Shown piece after piece: positions 52,539 through 59,968 of a stretch of 64,000 nucleotides of DNA. The notes below the pieces were generated by a model. The model searched no databases, had not been told where the DNA came from, and was given only the letters and a program-made list of their open reading frames with translations. Positions within the stretch are counted from its first letter, which is position 1. Every line of letters starts with the position of its first letter. The stretch comes from CAVSEK01 sp963726975 (GTDB lineage Bacteria > Actinomycetota > Actinomycetes > Mycobacteriales > SCTD01): assembly GCA_963726975.1 (NCBI GenBank), contig CAVSEK010000013.1, positions 124,001 through 188,000 of the forward strand. The letters are read 5' to 3'. The translations under genes were made by a program, and so were the position numbers.

Positions 52539-52922
52539 TCAGGGTCGGCGAGCGGGTCGCCAGTGGTTGACGACCGCGTCGTAGCGGCGGGCGCCCAGGG
52601 GCACGAGCAGCAGGCGCAGGCGCCCGAACGGTCCGCCGAGGTCGTGGACCACCTCGGCGAGTCGCGCGGGTCGCCGGTCCTCGAAGCGGAGCGCGAACGC
52701 CTCCCCGCTGCCCGGGACGGGCTGCGGCCGGGAGAGGTCGTCGACGGCGACCAGACGCAGCGAGAAGCCGCGGCCGACCACGGGGAAGGCCTGCCCGACG
52801 GCCGCGCGGGCACCGGCCAGCGTCAGCGGCGTCGCGGCGCGGGCCGGTGCGGACGGCAGGGCGACGGCGAGCGCCGTCAGACCGCCGACCTGCAGGACGG
52901 CGCGCCGGGACGGCCGGCTCAT
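52539..52922 (-). CDS. DUF6916-like secreted protein with Tat-like signal
   Basis: 127 residues. N-terminal SRPSRRAVLQVGGLTALAVA looks like a twin-arginine-type signal (RR followed by a hydrophobic stretch and an Ala-x-Ala site APARAATPL). The mature domain LTLAGARAAVGQAFPVVGRG, FSLRLVAVDDLSRPQPVPGS, GEAFALRFEDRRPARLAEVV and GRLRLLLVPLGARRYDAVVN matches the DUF6916 type found beside tail-collar genes. ATG overlaps the TGA of the collagen-like gene (ATGA). The function of the family is unknown. Confidence 0.72.
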   Translation of the reverse strand: MSRPSRRAVLQVGGLTALAVALPSAPARAATPLTLAGARAAVGQAFPVVGRGFSLRLVAVDDLSRPQPVPGSGEAFALRFEDRRPARLAEVVHDLGGPFGRLRLLLVPLGARRYDAVVNHWRPARRP

Positions 52923-53761
52923 CCCGTCGCCTGGTAGGCGGCGCTGAAGCGCAGGTGGCGCAGCGCCCCGCCCGTGGCGTGCTCCACGCGCAGGCTGATC
53001 GTGTCGCCGGAGACGTACGGCTGGGTGCCGGGCGCGGCGCAGCTCGTCGCGCCGACCGGGACCGTGCAGGTCAGCGCGGTGCTGGCGCCGTTGCGCACCA
53101 GCGTCACCGTGGTCGCGACCGAGGCGGGGTCCAGCTGCGCGGACAGGCCGCTCACGGTCCCGGCGTACGGCAGGCGGTGCCGGGCCGAGCTCTCGTCGAG
53201 CACCAGGTCGTCGGTGCCGGCCAGGCCCGTCCAGCCCAGCACGTCCTGGGCGTCCACCAGCCGCACCCCGCCGGCGAGCAGCGCGCTGCCGCCGGCCCCC
53301 GAGGGTCCGGGCGGACCGGCAGGGCCGGGCGATCCGGCAGGTCCGGGCGGACCGGCAGGTCCGGGTGCACCGTCGGCGCCGGCCGGCCCGGGCGATCCGG
53401 CAGGGCCGGGCGGACCGGCAGGTCCGGGCGCACCGTCGGCGCCGGCCGGGCCGGGAGCACCGTCGGCGCCGGCCGGGCCGGGAGCACCGTCGGCGCCGAC
53501 CGGTCCGGGAGCACCGTCGGCGCCGGCCGGGCCAGCCGGGCCCGTGCGGTTCCAGGTCAGCCTCTGCTCGCCCGAGCGGCAGCTGTCGCCGGAGCCGGCG
53601 TCGATGATGCGCAGTGCGCCCGTGGAGCGCACGAAGCAGCCCGTGATCACCCCGGTGCGGCTGGGGATCGTGGCCCAGGCCACGCCCCCGCCGGCCACGA
53701 GGGCGACCGTCCCCGCGGCCACCAGGGCCGTCGCGCGCCTGCTGGTCCGAGCTCCCGCCAC
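52919..53761 (-). CDS. secreted collagen-like (Gly-X-Y) protein
   Basis: 280 residues. A hydrophobic start (ALVAAGTVALVAGGGVAWAT) precedes the domain GVITGCFVRSTGALRIIDAG with GDSCRSGEQRLTWNRTG, the usual head of actinobacterial collagen-like proteins (one likely Cys pair). About 28 uninterrupted Gly-X-Y triplets follow (GPAGADGAPGPAG..., residues 73-156), able to form a triple helix without hydroxyproline. The C-terminal 120 residues (GGVRLVDAQDVLGWTGLAGT; AGTVSGLSAQLDPASVATTV; YVSGDTISLRVEHATGGALR) look like a beta-sandwich trimerisation or adhesion head. GTG start. First gene of the trio with DUF6916 and tail-collar proteins. Confidence 0.85.
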   Translation of the reverse strand: MAGARTSRRATALVAAGTVALVAGGGVAWATIPSRTGVITGCFVRSTGALRIIDAGSGDSCRSGEQRLTWNRTGPAGPAGADGAPGPVGADGAPGPAGADGAPGPAGADGAPGPAGPPGPAGSPGPAGADGAPGPAGPPGPAGSPGPAGPPGPSGAGGSALLAGGVRLVDAQDVLGWTGLAGTDDLVLDESSARHRLPYAGTVSGLSAQLDPASVATTVTLVRNGASTALTCTVPVGATSCAAPGTQPYVSGDTISLRVEHATGGALRHLRFSAAYQATG

Positions 53762-53796
53762 GGTGCTGCCCCCTCGTCCGGCGCCCCCCGGCCACC

Positions 53797-53833
53797 GTGT
53801 GGGGGACCGTAGACCTGTCCGACGTGTCGGACA
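53797..53833 (-). promoter_or_regulatory. promoter with palindromic operator for the collagen-like/DUF6916/tail-collar operon
   Basis: The minus strand has TTGTCC, a 17-nt spacer and TACGGT. The -35 overlaps the 18-bp near-perfect palindrome TGTCCGAC-GT-GTCGGACA (53816-53833). Only the central two bases fail to pair. The geometry suggests repression by a dimeric regulator. Confidence 0.5.
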
Positions 53834-53875
53834 AGACCACCTGCTGCGGGTCGGGAGCCGTGGGCCGGTCCGCCG

Positions 53876-54706
53876 TCAGGCGGGGTCGCCGGGGCGCTCC
53901 ATGGCCCGCCGCAGCAGGCGTCGGCCGCCGGGCAGTCCGGTGGCGAGGGCGTGCAGGTCGTCGACGCGGTCCAGCAGCGCCCGCACGTCCGGGCCCACGA
54001 CCTCGATCAGGGTCATCACCGACGGGAGCCGGTCGAGCAGGCGCACCACCTCGTCGGGGGTGAGGCGCTCGGCCGCGGTCTCCAGCACCGGGCCCAGCCG
54101 GCTCAGCGGGGCGACGGCGGACTCGGCGGCGCGCACGGTCTGGTCGACCGACAGCACGGTGCGCGTGGCGTCCTCGGCGAGCGACACCACCCGGCCCACC
54201 GCGGCGTCCGCGGCCGCGAGCACCGGGTCGAGGCGGGCCACGGCCTCACCGGCCCGGTCGGCCGTGCCGTCGAGCCGGCCGAGCAGCGCGTCGGCGCCGC
54301 TGCCGACCCGGTCGACGGTGGTGTCGAGCCGGCCGAGCAGGGCCTCCGCCCCGCTGCCGACGAGGTCGGCGGTGCCGTCGAGCCGGCCGAGCAGCGCCTG
54401 CGCGCCGCTGCCGACGAGGTCGGCGGTGCCGTCCAGCCGGCCGAGCAGCGCCTCGGCGCCGTCCGCCACGCTGCCGACCGTGTCGTCGACGCGGGCGAGG
54501 GTCGCCTCGACGAGCGAGACGGCGCGGTCGACGCGGGCGAGCAGCGCGCCGACCTCGTCGACGACGCCGCCGAGCCGCACGACCAGCGCCTCGGCCTGGC
54601 CCGCGGCCCGGACGAGCGAGGTCGCCGCGCCGGCCAGCGAGGCGGCGGCGCCGGCCAGCGCCTGGCCGGCCTGCAGCACCTCGGCGGGGGTCCAGACCAG
54701 CTTCAC
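53876..54706 (-). CDS. protein with 18-residue tandem repeats, function unknown
   Basis: 276 residues, soluble, helical. Residues 80-151 are four near-identical 18-residue repeats (VGSGAEALLGRLDGTADL type). Amphipathic helix lies on both sides (AGQAEALVVRLGGVVDEVGA; DAAVGRVVSLAEDATRTVLS). The C-terminus LDRLPSVMTLIEVVGPDVRA and LLDRVDDLHALATGLPGGRR is conserved among actinobacterial proteins of unknown function. The start MKLVWTPAEVLQAGQALAGA has an amphipathic rather than export character. The repeats may build a long coiled or solenoid rod; no enzymatic motif is visible. Confidence 0.75.
   Translation of the reverse strand: MKLVWTPAEVLQAGQALAGAAASLAGAATSLVRAAGQAEALVVRLGGVVDEVGALLARVDRAVSLVEATLARVDDTVGSVADGAEALLGRLDGTADLVGSGAQALLGRLDGTADLVGSGAEALLGRLDTTVDRVGSGADALLGRLDGTADRAGEAVARLDPVLAAADAAVGRVVSLAEDATRTVLSVDQTVRAAESAVAPLSRLGPVLETAAERLTPDEVVRLLDRLPSVMTLIEVVGPDVRALLDRVDDLHALATGLPGGRRLLRRAMERPGDPA
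54254..54469 (-). repeat. four 54-bp tandem repeats inside the 53876-54706 gene
   Basis: The DNA for the four 18-residue repeats is itself highly similar between copies (e.g. GCCGTCGAGCCGGCCGAGCA recurs), so copy number could vary by recombination or slippage. Confidence 0.85.
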
Positions 54707-54797
54707 GAGCTGGTCCGGTGCGGGGGGATCAGCGGCACGGGCACCTCCGGGAGCGGAGCGCCATCGTGCCGCAGGCCCGCCCCGGCCGTACGGGGTG

Positions 54798-55163
54798 CTA
54801 GCGCTCGGCGTCCACGACCCGGCCGGGCTCGATCGCCAGGCGCAGCGGCTGCTCCGGGGCGGGCAGCGTCTCGGTCAGCCCGCCCTCGACGATCGCGGTC
54901 TTCTCGCGCTTGTCGGCGACCGGTCCGGCGTTGGCCATGACCACGCCGAACCACGGGAGCACGACGGCCCCGACGAACAGCAGCAGGCGGAAGGGCACCG
55001 GCACCGGCAGGGCCACCCCGAGCACGATGAGCAGCACGCGGACGAGCTGCGTGGCGACGTACCGCCGCTCGCGCAGCGCGATGTCGTCGGTGTGGCTGCG
55101 GTGCGCCGTCGTCACGCTCACGACCTGGGGTGCCGGTCGGGTGGTCGGGGTCGGACGGGTCAT
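54798..55163 (-). CDS. DUF3099-domain membrane protein
   Basis: 121 residues. DDIALRERRYVATQLVRVLL introduces the DUF3099 core, with two membrane segments (VLLIVLGVALPVPVPFRLLL and FVGAVVLPWFGVVMANA) and a polar C-terminus (GPVADKREKTAIVEGGLTET). The family is restricted to actinobacteria and has no known function. ATG after AGGAGCGAGGACCG. It ends in TAG 91 bp before the repeat-protein start. The divergent AlkB gene lies 101 bp away. Confidence 0.85.
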   Translation of the reverse strand: MTRPTPTTRPAPQVVSVTTAHRSHTDDIALRERRYVATQLVRVLLIVLGVALPVPVPFRLLLFVGAVVLPWFGVVMANAGPVADKREKTAIVEGGLTETLPAPEQPLRLAIEPGRVVDAER

Positions 55164-55252
55164 CGGTCCTCGCTCCTGCGGTAGGTGCTCCGTACAACAT
55201 CCTGCGGTCGCGGGAGCATCCGCGCCCGTCGAGCCGCGGGCGTGGGCTGCCG

Positions 55253-55258
55253 CACACT
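55253..55258 (+). promoter_or_regulatory. -10-like hexamer CACACT, leaderless start of AlkB gene
   Basis: CACACT, 6 nt (GGACGG), GTG at 55265. Confidence 0.35.
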
Positions 55259-55264
55259 GGACGG

Positions 55265-55885
55265 GTGGAGCCGCAGGTCGCGTGGCAGGGCGCGCTGTTC
55301 GACAGCGAGCCCGACGGCGGGCGGCTGTCGTTCGCCGGGGTGCGCCGCGACGCCCTCGACGCGACCTCGTGGGTCGAGCTCGTGCCGGGGTGGCTGCCCG
55401 AGCACGCCGAGGTCTTCGACCTGCTGCTCGCCGAGGCTCCCTGGCGGCAGCGCGAGCGCGAGATGTGGGACGCGCGGGTGCTCGAGCCGCGGCTGGTGGC
55501 CGTCTGGCCGGTCGGCGCGGCCCTGCCGGGGCCGGTGGCCGAGCTCGCCGCCGTGCTGTCCGACCGCTACGGCGTCGCGTTCGACTCCTGCCTCGTCAAC
55601 CTCTACCGCGACGGGTCGGACGCCGTCGCGTGGCACGGCGACACGGTGCGCAAGGTCCAGCGCGACCCGCTCGTCGCCACCGTCTCGCTCGGCGCGGCGC
55701 GGTCCTTCCTGCTGCGGAGCGCCGCGGGCGGGCCGGTGGTGCGGCGCTACCGGCCCGGCGGCGGCGACCTCGTCGTCATGGGCGGCGCCTGCCAGCACGA
55801 CTTCGTGCACACGGTGCCCCGCGAGCGCACCGCGTCGGGCGCGCGCATGTCGATCACGCTGCGGCACTCGCGCCCGCGGCGCTGA
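55265..55885 (+). CDS. alkB: 2-oxoglutarate/Fe(II) dioxygenase, AlkB family
   Basis: 206 residues, AlkB-type dealkylase for damaged nucleic acids. WVELVPGWLPEHAEVFDLLL opens the domain; VNLYRDGSDAVAWHGDTVRK holds the first two iron ligands (HGD), QRDPLVATVSLGAARSFLLR supports the fold, GGDLVVMGGACQHDFVHTVP supplies the distal His (HTVP), and RMSITLRHSRPRR the 2-oxoglutarate Arg. Intact. It is followed 5 bp later by the RlmA-like gene on the same strand, so the two are co-transcribed. Confidence 0.93.
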   Translation: MEPQVAWQGALFDSEPDGGRLSFAGVRRDALDATSWVELVPGWLPEHAEVFDLLLAEAPWRQREREMWDARVLEPRLVAVWPVGAALPGPVAELAAVLSDRYGVAFDSCLVNLYRDGSDAVAWHGDTVRKVQRDPLVATVSLGAARSFLLRSAAGGPVVRRYRPGGGDLVVMGGACQHDFVHTVPRERTASGARMSITLRHSRPRR

Positions 55886-55889
55886 CGGC

Positions 55890-56699
55890 GTGCTCGACGA
55901 CGTCCTGGCGCTGCTGCGCTGCCCGCACTGCCGGGCGCCGCTCTGCCGCGAGGAGCAGGTGGTGCGGTGCCGGGCCGGCCACGCGTACGACGTCGCGCGC
56001 CAGGGCCACCTCACCCTGCGGCGGGGCGGGGCGCCGGACCCGGGCACGGCGGACACCGCCGGGATGGTCTCGGCGCGGGACCGGTTCCTCGGGGCCGGGC
56101 ACTACGGCGCGGTGTCTGCGGCCCTGGCCGCTGCCGTCGACCGCGGACCGGTGGTCGACGTCGGCGCGGGGACCGGGCACCACCTCGCCCGCGTCCTGGA
56201 CGCCGTCGCGGGCCCGGGCCTCGCGCTGGACCTGTCGCCGTACGCCGCGCGCCGCGCCGCCCGCTGCCACCCGCGGGCCGGCGCGGTGGTGGCCGACGCC
56301 TGGGGCGAGCTGCCGGTGGCCGACGGCGTCGCGGGTGCGGTGCTCAGCGTGTTCGCGCCGCGCGGGCCGGCCGAGGCGGCGCGGGTGCTCGCCGCGGGTG
56401 GCCGGCTCGTCGTGGCCACGCCGACGGTCCGGCACCTCGCCGAGCTCGTCGGCCCGCTCGGGCTGGTCACCGTCGACCCCGACAAGGACGAGCGGCTCGA
56501 GCGGCAGCTCGCGGCGTACGCGTTGCGGGGCGACGAGCTCGTGGAGCACCCGCTGGCGCTCTCGCCGGCGCAGGTGCGCGACGTCGTCGCGATGGGGCCG
56601 AGCGCGCGGCACGTCGACCTGGCGGGGCTGCCGGGGGACGACGCCGGGGACGCGGGCGTCACGGTGTCGGTGCGGGTGACGACGTGGGAGCCGCGCTGA
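55890..56699 (+). CDS. 23S rRNA (guanine-N1)-methyltransferase, RlmA/TlrB-like
   Basis: 269 residues. N-terminal zinc finger LRCPHCRAPLCREEQVVRCR with AGHAYDVARQGHLTLRRGG, typical of RlmA(I/II) enzymes that methylate G745/G748. SAM domain: ARDRFLGAGHYGAVSAALAA, VVDVGAGTGHHLARVLDAVA (motif I), LALDLSPYAARRAARC, VADAWGELPVADGVAGAVLS, VFAPRGPAEAARVLAAGGRL. TlrB-like members give macrolide (tylosin) resistance. Housekeeping versus resistance cannot be decided here. GTG start, 5 bp after alkB. Confidence 0.9.
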   Translation: MLDDVLALLRCPHCRAPLCREEQVVRCRAGHAYDVARQGHLTLRRGGAPDPGTADTAGMVSARDRFLGAGHYGAVSAALAAAVDRGPVVDVGAGTGHHLARVLDAVAGPGLALDLSPYAARRAARCHPRAGAVVADAWGELPVADGVAGAVLSVFAPRGPAEAARVLAAGGRLVVATPTVRHLAELVGPLGLVTVDPDKDERLERQLAAYALRGDELVEHPLALSPAQVRDVVAMGPSARHVDLAGLPGDDAGDAGVTVSVRVTTWEPR

Positions 56700-56745
56700 C
56701 CCGCTGCTGATGAGCGGCGTCCGCGTCGGGCGGACGCAGGAGGGG

Positions 56746-57591
56746 TCAGACCAGGCCGCGGGGCTGGGGGAGCAGGTCCTCGAAGACGGGCTCGCGCCGC
56801 TCGGCCTTCGCCGTGAACGACTCCACCATGTCCTGCGGCTGGAACATCCCCGCCTGCCAGGTCGCGATCTGCTCCAGCGACTCGTCGACGGTGTGGTCGC
56901 GCGCGTAGTTCAGCGCCACCTTGGAGCCCCACACCGCCAGCGGCGACTTCCCGGCGATCTCCCGGGCCGTCGCGAGCGCCGCCTCGACGAGCTCCTCCTG
57001 CGTGGCGTAGACGCCCTGCACGAGCCCCACCTCGTACGCCCGGGCAGCCGGCACCCGGCGCCCCGTGTAGGCCATCTCCCGCGCGAAGCCCTCGCCCGCG
57101 ACCTTGCCGAGCCGCTGCAGCGTGCCGACGTCCGCGGTCATCCCGATGTTGATCTCCTGCACGCAGAAGAACGCGTCGGCGCTGGCGTAGCGCAGGTCGC
57201 ACGCGGTGACCAGGTCGACCGCCCCGCCGATGACCCCGCCCTGCACGGCCGCGATGACCGGCACCCGGGCCTTCTCCAGCGCGGTGAACGAGCCCTGCAG
57301 CAGCAGCGCGTTGGAGCGCATCCGGGCCTGCCGGCGGCCGATCTCGGCCTGCGGCGCCCCGCCGGCGAGGTGGTCGCCGGTGAAGACCGACAGGTCCATC
57401 CCGGCGCTGAAGTGCTTGCCGGTGCTGCTGAGGACGACGACCCGGGCGCTCGCCTCGTCGCTGATCCCGGTGACGATCTCGGGCAGCTCGCGCCAGAACG
57501 CGGCGTTCATGGTGTTGAGCTCGTCCGGGCGGGACAGCCGCACGTGCGCGACCTTGTCGGCGATCTCGACGTCGAAGCAGGACCAGGACAT
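56746..57591 (-). CDS. enoyl-CoA hydratase/isomerase, dienoyl-CoA isomerase-like
   Basis: 281-residue crotonase. The active-site pattern GKHFSAGMDLSVF (oxyanion hole), GGVIGGAVDLVTACDLRYAS and FCVQEINIGMTADVGTLQRL matches delta(3,5)-delta(2,4)-dienoyl-CoA isomerase (ECH1) with its Asp, Glu and Asp trio, rather than a plain hydratase. It would shift conjugated double bonds during breakdown of odd-position unsaturated fatty acids. The C-terminal helix region FTAKAERREPVFEDLLPQPR is full length. ATG with TACGCT 7 nt upstream. Divergent from an ABC ATPase gene with a 40-bp gap. Confidence 0.9.
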   Translation of the reverse strand: MSWSCFDVEIADKVAHVRLSRPDELNTMNAAFWRELPEIVTGISDEASARVVVLSSTGKHFSAGMDLSVFTGDHLAGGAPQAEIGRRQARMRSNALLLQGSFTALEKARVPVIAAVQGGVIGGAVDLVTACDLRYASADAFFCVQEINIGMTADVGTLQRLGKVAGEGFAREMAYTGRRVPAARAYEVGLVQGVYATQEELVEAALATAREIAGKSPLAVWGSKVALNYARDHTVDESLEQIATWQAGMFQPQDMVESFTAKAERREPVFEDLLPQPRGLV

Positions 57592-57598
57592 GTGCCGG

Positions 57599-57604
57599 AG
57601 CGTA
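57599..57604 (-). promoter_or_regulatory. -10-like hexamer TACGCT, leaderless start of crotonase gene
   Basis: TACGCT, 7 nt, ATG at 57591; matches TANNNT. Confidence 0.4.
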
Positions 57605-57619
57605 CGGGCCGGCCGGGGC

Positions 57620-57625
57620 TAGGTT
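57620..57625 (+). promoter_or_regulatory. -10-like hexamer TAGGTT, leaderless start of ABC ATPase gene
   Basis: TAGGTT, 6 nt (CGGCGG), GTG at 57632; matches TANNNT. Confidence 0.45.
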
Positions 57626-57631
57626 CGGCGG

Positions 57632-58423
57632 GTGCCCGCACCGCAGCCCGTCCTGTCCCTGTCCGGCGTCGGGGTCGTGCGCGAGCGCACCCCGCTGCTC
57701 ACCGACGTCGACTGGACGGTGCGCGAGGGGGAGCGCTGGGTCGTGCTCGGCCCCAACGGCGCGGGGAAGACCACGCTGCTGCAGGTCGCGAGCGCCGGCA
57801 CCCTGCCGACCCGCGGCCGGGTCGAGCTGCTGGGTGAGCGCTTCGGGCAGGCCGACCTCGGCGAGCTGCGCACCCGCGTCGGGCTGTCCAGCGCCGTGCT
57901 CGCCGACCGGGTCCCGCCGCACGAGCGCGCGCTCGACGTCGTCGTGACGGCGTCGTACGGCGTGGTGGGCCGCTGGGGCGGCGCGCACGACCCGGCCGAG
58001 GTCGAGCGGGCGACGTCCCTGCTGGGCCGGGTCGGGCTGCGGTCGTTCGGCGACCGGCGGTTCGGCTCGCTCTCGGAGGGCGAGCGCAAGCGGGTCCTGC
58101 TGGCCCGCGCCCTCATGGCCGACCCGGAGCTGCTGCTGCTCGACGAGCCGGCCGCCGGGCTCGACCTCGGCGCCCGCGAGGCGCTGCTGCGGCTGCTCGC
58201 CCGGCTCTGGGCCGACCCGGACGCGCCGCCGGCGGTGCTGGTCACCCACCACGTGGAGGAGGTGCCGGTGGGCACCACCCACGCGCTGGTGCTGGCCCGC
58301 GGGCGGGTGCTCGGGTCCGGGCCGGTCGGCGAGGTGCTGACCGGGCCGCTGCTGTCGCGGGCGTTCGGCCTGCCGCTGGTCGTCGAGCAGACCGCGGGCC
58401 GCTTCACCGCCCGCGCCGCCTGA
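57632..58423 (+). CDS. ABC transporter ATP-binding protein
   Basis: 263 residues with one complete nucleotide-binding domain. Walker A LGPNGAGKTTLLQVASAG (near residue 40), Q-loop VGLSSAVLADRVPPHERALD, signature SLSEGERKRVLLARALMADP, Walker B LLLLDEPAAGLDLG and H-loop VLVTHHVEEVPVGTTHALVL. The closest resemblance is to stand-alone ModF/YbbA-like iron or molybdate-type ATPases. No permease gene is adjacent, so the transported molecule is unknown. Ends at a strong convergent terminator. Confidence 0.88.
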   Translation: MPAPQPVLSLSGVGVVRERTPLLTDVDWTVREGERWVVLGPNGAGKTTLLQVASAGTLPTRGRVELLGERFGQADLGELRTRVGLSSAVLADRVPPHERALDVVVTASYGVVGRWGGAHDPAEVERATSLLGRVGLRSFGDRRFGSLSEGERKRVLLARALMADPELLLLDEPAAGLDLGAREALLRLLARLWADPDAPPAVLVTHHVEEVPVGTTHALVLARGRVLGSGPVGEVLTGPLLSRAFGLPLVVEQTAGRFTARAA

Positions 58424-58440
58424 CCCGGGCCCCGGGACGC

Positions 58441-58478
58441 CGACGGCCCCTGCCGCCGGGGAGGCGGAGGGGCCGTCG
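58441..58478. terminator. bidirectional hairpin terminator, ABC ATPase / DUF7455 genes
   Basis: Stem CGACGGCCCC/GGGGCCGTCG (10 bp), continued by T-A and CCGCC/GGCGG with a bulged G, lying in the 71-bp convergent gap. Confidence 0.85.
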
Positions 58479-58494
58479 GGCGCGGCGGGAGGCG

Positions 58495-58701
58495 CTAGTC
58501 GTTCAGCGCGGCGGTCTCGTCGACCCAGTCGACGGCCCGGGCCTTGAGGGCGTCCTCGTAGGCGTGCGCGTGGTGCGCGCAGAACAGCAGGTCGCCGCTG
58601 GACAGGACGACGCGCACTCGGGCCTGGGCACCGCAGCGGTCGCAGCGGTCGGCAGCGGACAGGGTCGGAGACGGGGCAGAGGGGGTCGCGGTGCCGGTCA
58701 T
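58495..58701 (-). CDS. DUF7455 small zinc-ribbon-like protein
   Basis: 68 residues. LSAADRCDRCGAQARVRVVL (CxxC, residues 19-22), then SSGDLLFCAHHAHAYEDALK (C-x-H-H) and ALKARAVDWVDETAALND. The CxxC plus CxHH set suggests a small zinc ribbon. The DUF7455 family is actinobacterial and uncharacterised. ATG at 58701 was chosen because residues further upstream (to 58938) overlap the divergent gene region and are not conserved. Its lead-in 95 bp separate it from the CaiB-type gene. Confidence 0.8.
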   Translation of the reverse strand: MTGTATPSAPSPTLSAADRCDRCGAQARVRVVLSSGDLLFCAHHAHAYEDALKARAVDWVDETAALND

Positions 58702-58783
58702 GCCTGTCACAACACCACACCCGGGGCCGACGTTCCCGCCGAACCGCCCGGCGGGGGCCGTCCGGAGCAGCGCCGGCATGCCC

Positions 58784-58789
58784 CAGGAT
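58784..58789 (+). promoter_or_regulatory. -10-like hexamer CAGGAT, leaderless start of CaiB-type gene
   Basis: CAGGAT, 6 nt (GGGCCG), GTG at 58796. Confidence 0.4.
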
Positions 58790-58795
58790 GGGCCG

Positions 58796-59968
58796 GTGAC
58801 CTCCGCGCAGCCGTCCAGGACCCCGCGGCCCGCGCCCGAGGGGCCGCTGTCCGGACTGCTCGTCGCCGACTTCTCGCGGGTCCTCGCCGGCCCGTTCGCC
58901 ACGATGATGCTCGCCGACCTCGGGGCGCGGGTGGTCAAGGTCGAGCACCCGCTGCGCGGCGACGACAGCCGCGGCTACGGCCCGTTCGCCGGAGGGGAGT
59001 CGCTCTACTTCGCGCGGGTCAACCGCGGGAAGCAGTCGGTGGCCCTCGACCTCAAGGACCCGGGCGACCTCGCCGTCGCCCGCGCGCTGGCGCTGCGCGC
59101 CGACGTCCTCGTGGAGAACTACCGCCCCGGCGTCATGGCCCGGCTCGGCCTCGGCGCGGACGAGCTGCTCGCCCAGAGCCCCGGGCTCGTCTACTGCTCG
59201 ATCAGCGGCTTCGGCCACACCGGGCCGTGGTCGCACCGCCCGGCGTACGACGCCGTCGTGCAGGGGATGAGCGGCATCGTCTCGATCACCGGTCCCGAGG
59301 GCGGCCACCCGGTCAAGCCGGGGGTGCCGGTCGCCGACCTGGCCGCCGGGCTGTACGCGCACGGCGGGATCACCGCGGCCCTGCTGGGCCGAGCCCGCAC
59401 CGGGAGGGGCACGCACCTGGACGTCGCGATGTACGACGCGACGATCAGCCTGCTGGAGAGCCCGGCGCTGTCCTACCTGGCCACCGGCACCGAACCGGCA
59501 CCGATCGGCAACGCGCACTTCTCCATCGCCCCCTTCGACACCTTCGCCTGCCGGGACCGGGAGATCACGATCTGCGCGGCCAACGACGCGCTGTTCGGCG
59601 CGCTGGCCCGGGCCGTCGGCGAGCCCGGCCTGGTCAGCGACGCCCGCTACACGAGCAACGCCCGACGCCACGAGCACCGCGCCGACCTCAAGGGCGACCT
59701 CGAGGCGGCGCTGGCGGCGCACGACGCCGAGCACTGGCTCGGCGAGCTCGAGCTGGCCGGGGTGCCGTGCGGACCGCTGGCGAGCGTCGGTGAGGCCGTG
59801 TCGAGCCCGCAGACCGCCGCCCGGCGGATGGTCGTCGACGCCGGGGGCCTGCAGGTGCCCGGCAACCCGCTCAAGATGACCGCCTGGGAGGACCCGGCGT
59901 CGCGCCCGCCCGCGCCGGCGCTCGACGAGCACGGCGACGCGGTGCGGGCGGAGTTCGGCTCGGCGTGA
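58796..59968 (+). CDS. CaiB/BaiF-type CoA-transferase
   Basis: 390-residue family III CoA-transferase moving CoA between carboxylic acids. LLVADFSRVLAGPFATMMLA (residues 22-41) is the family start, then GARVVKVEHPLRGDDSRGYG, FARVNRGKQSVALDLKDPGD, VLVENYRPGVMARLGLGADE (catalytic Asp region VLVENYRPG), SISGFGHTGPWSHRPAYDAV and AGVPCGPLASVGEAVSSPQT. Cytosolic. GTG preferred because a -10 hexamer ends 6 nt upstream; an in-frame ATG at 58778 would be possible. The TGA overlaps the next GTG (GTGA). Confidence 0.92.
   Translation: MTSAQPSRTPRPAPEGPLSGLLVADFSRVLAGPFATMMLADLGARVVKVEHPLRGDDSRGYGPFAGGESLYFARVNRGKQSVALDLKDPGDLAVARALALRADVLVENYRPGVMARLGLGADELLAQSPGLVYCSISGFGHTGPWSHRPAYDAVVQGMSGIVSITGPEGGHPVKPGVPVADLAAGLYAHGGITAALLGRARTGRGTHLDVAMYDATISLLESPALSYLATGTEPAPIGNAHFSIAPFDTFACRDREITICAANDALFGALARAVGEPGLVSDARYTSNARRHEHRADLKGDLEAALAAHDAEHWLGELELAGVPCGPLASVGEAVSSPQTAARRMVVDAGGLQVPGNPLKMTAWEDPASRPPAPALDEHGDAVRAEFGSA

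Noticed and set aside
52026..53761. Prophage remnant suggested by the tail-collar gene
   Set aside because: No integrase, terminase, capsid, portal or lysis gene nearby; the collar-type protein is a known chromosomal family.
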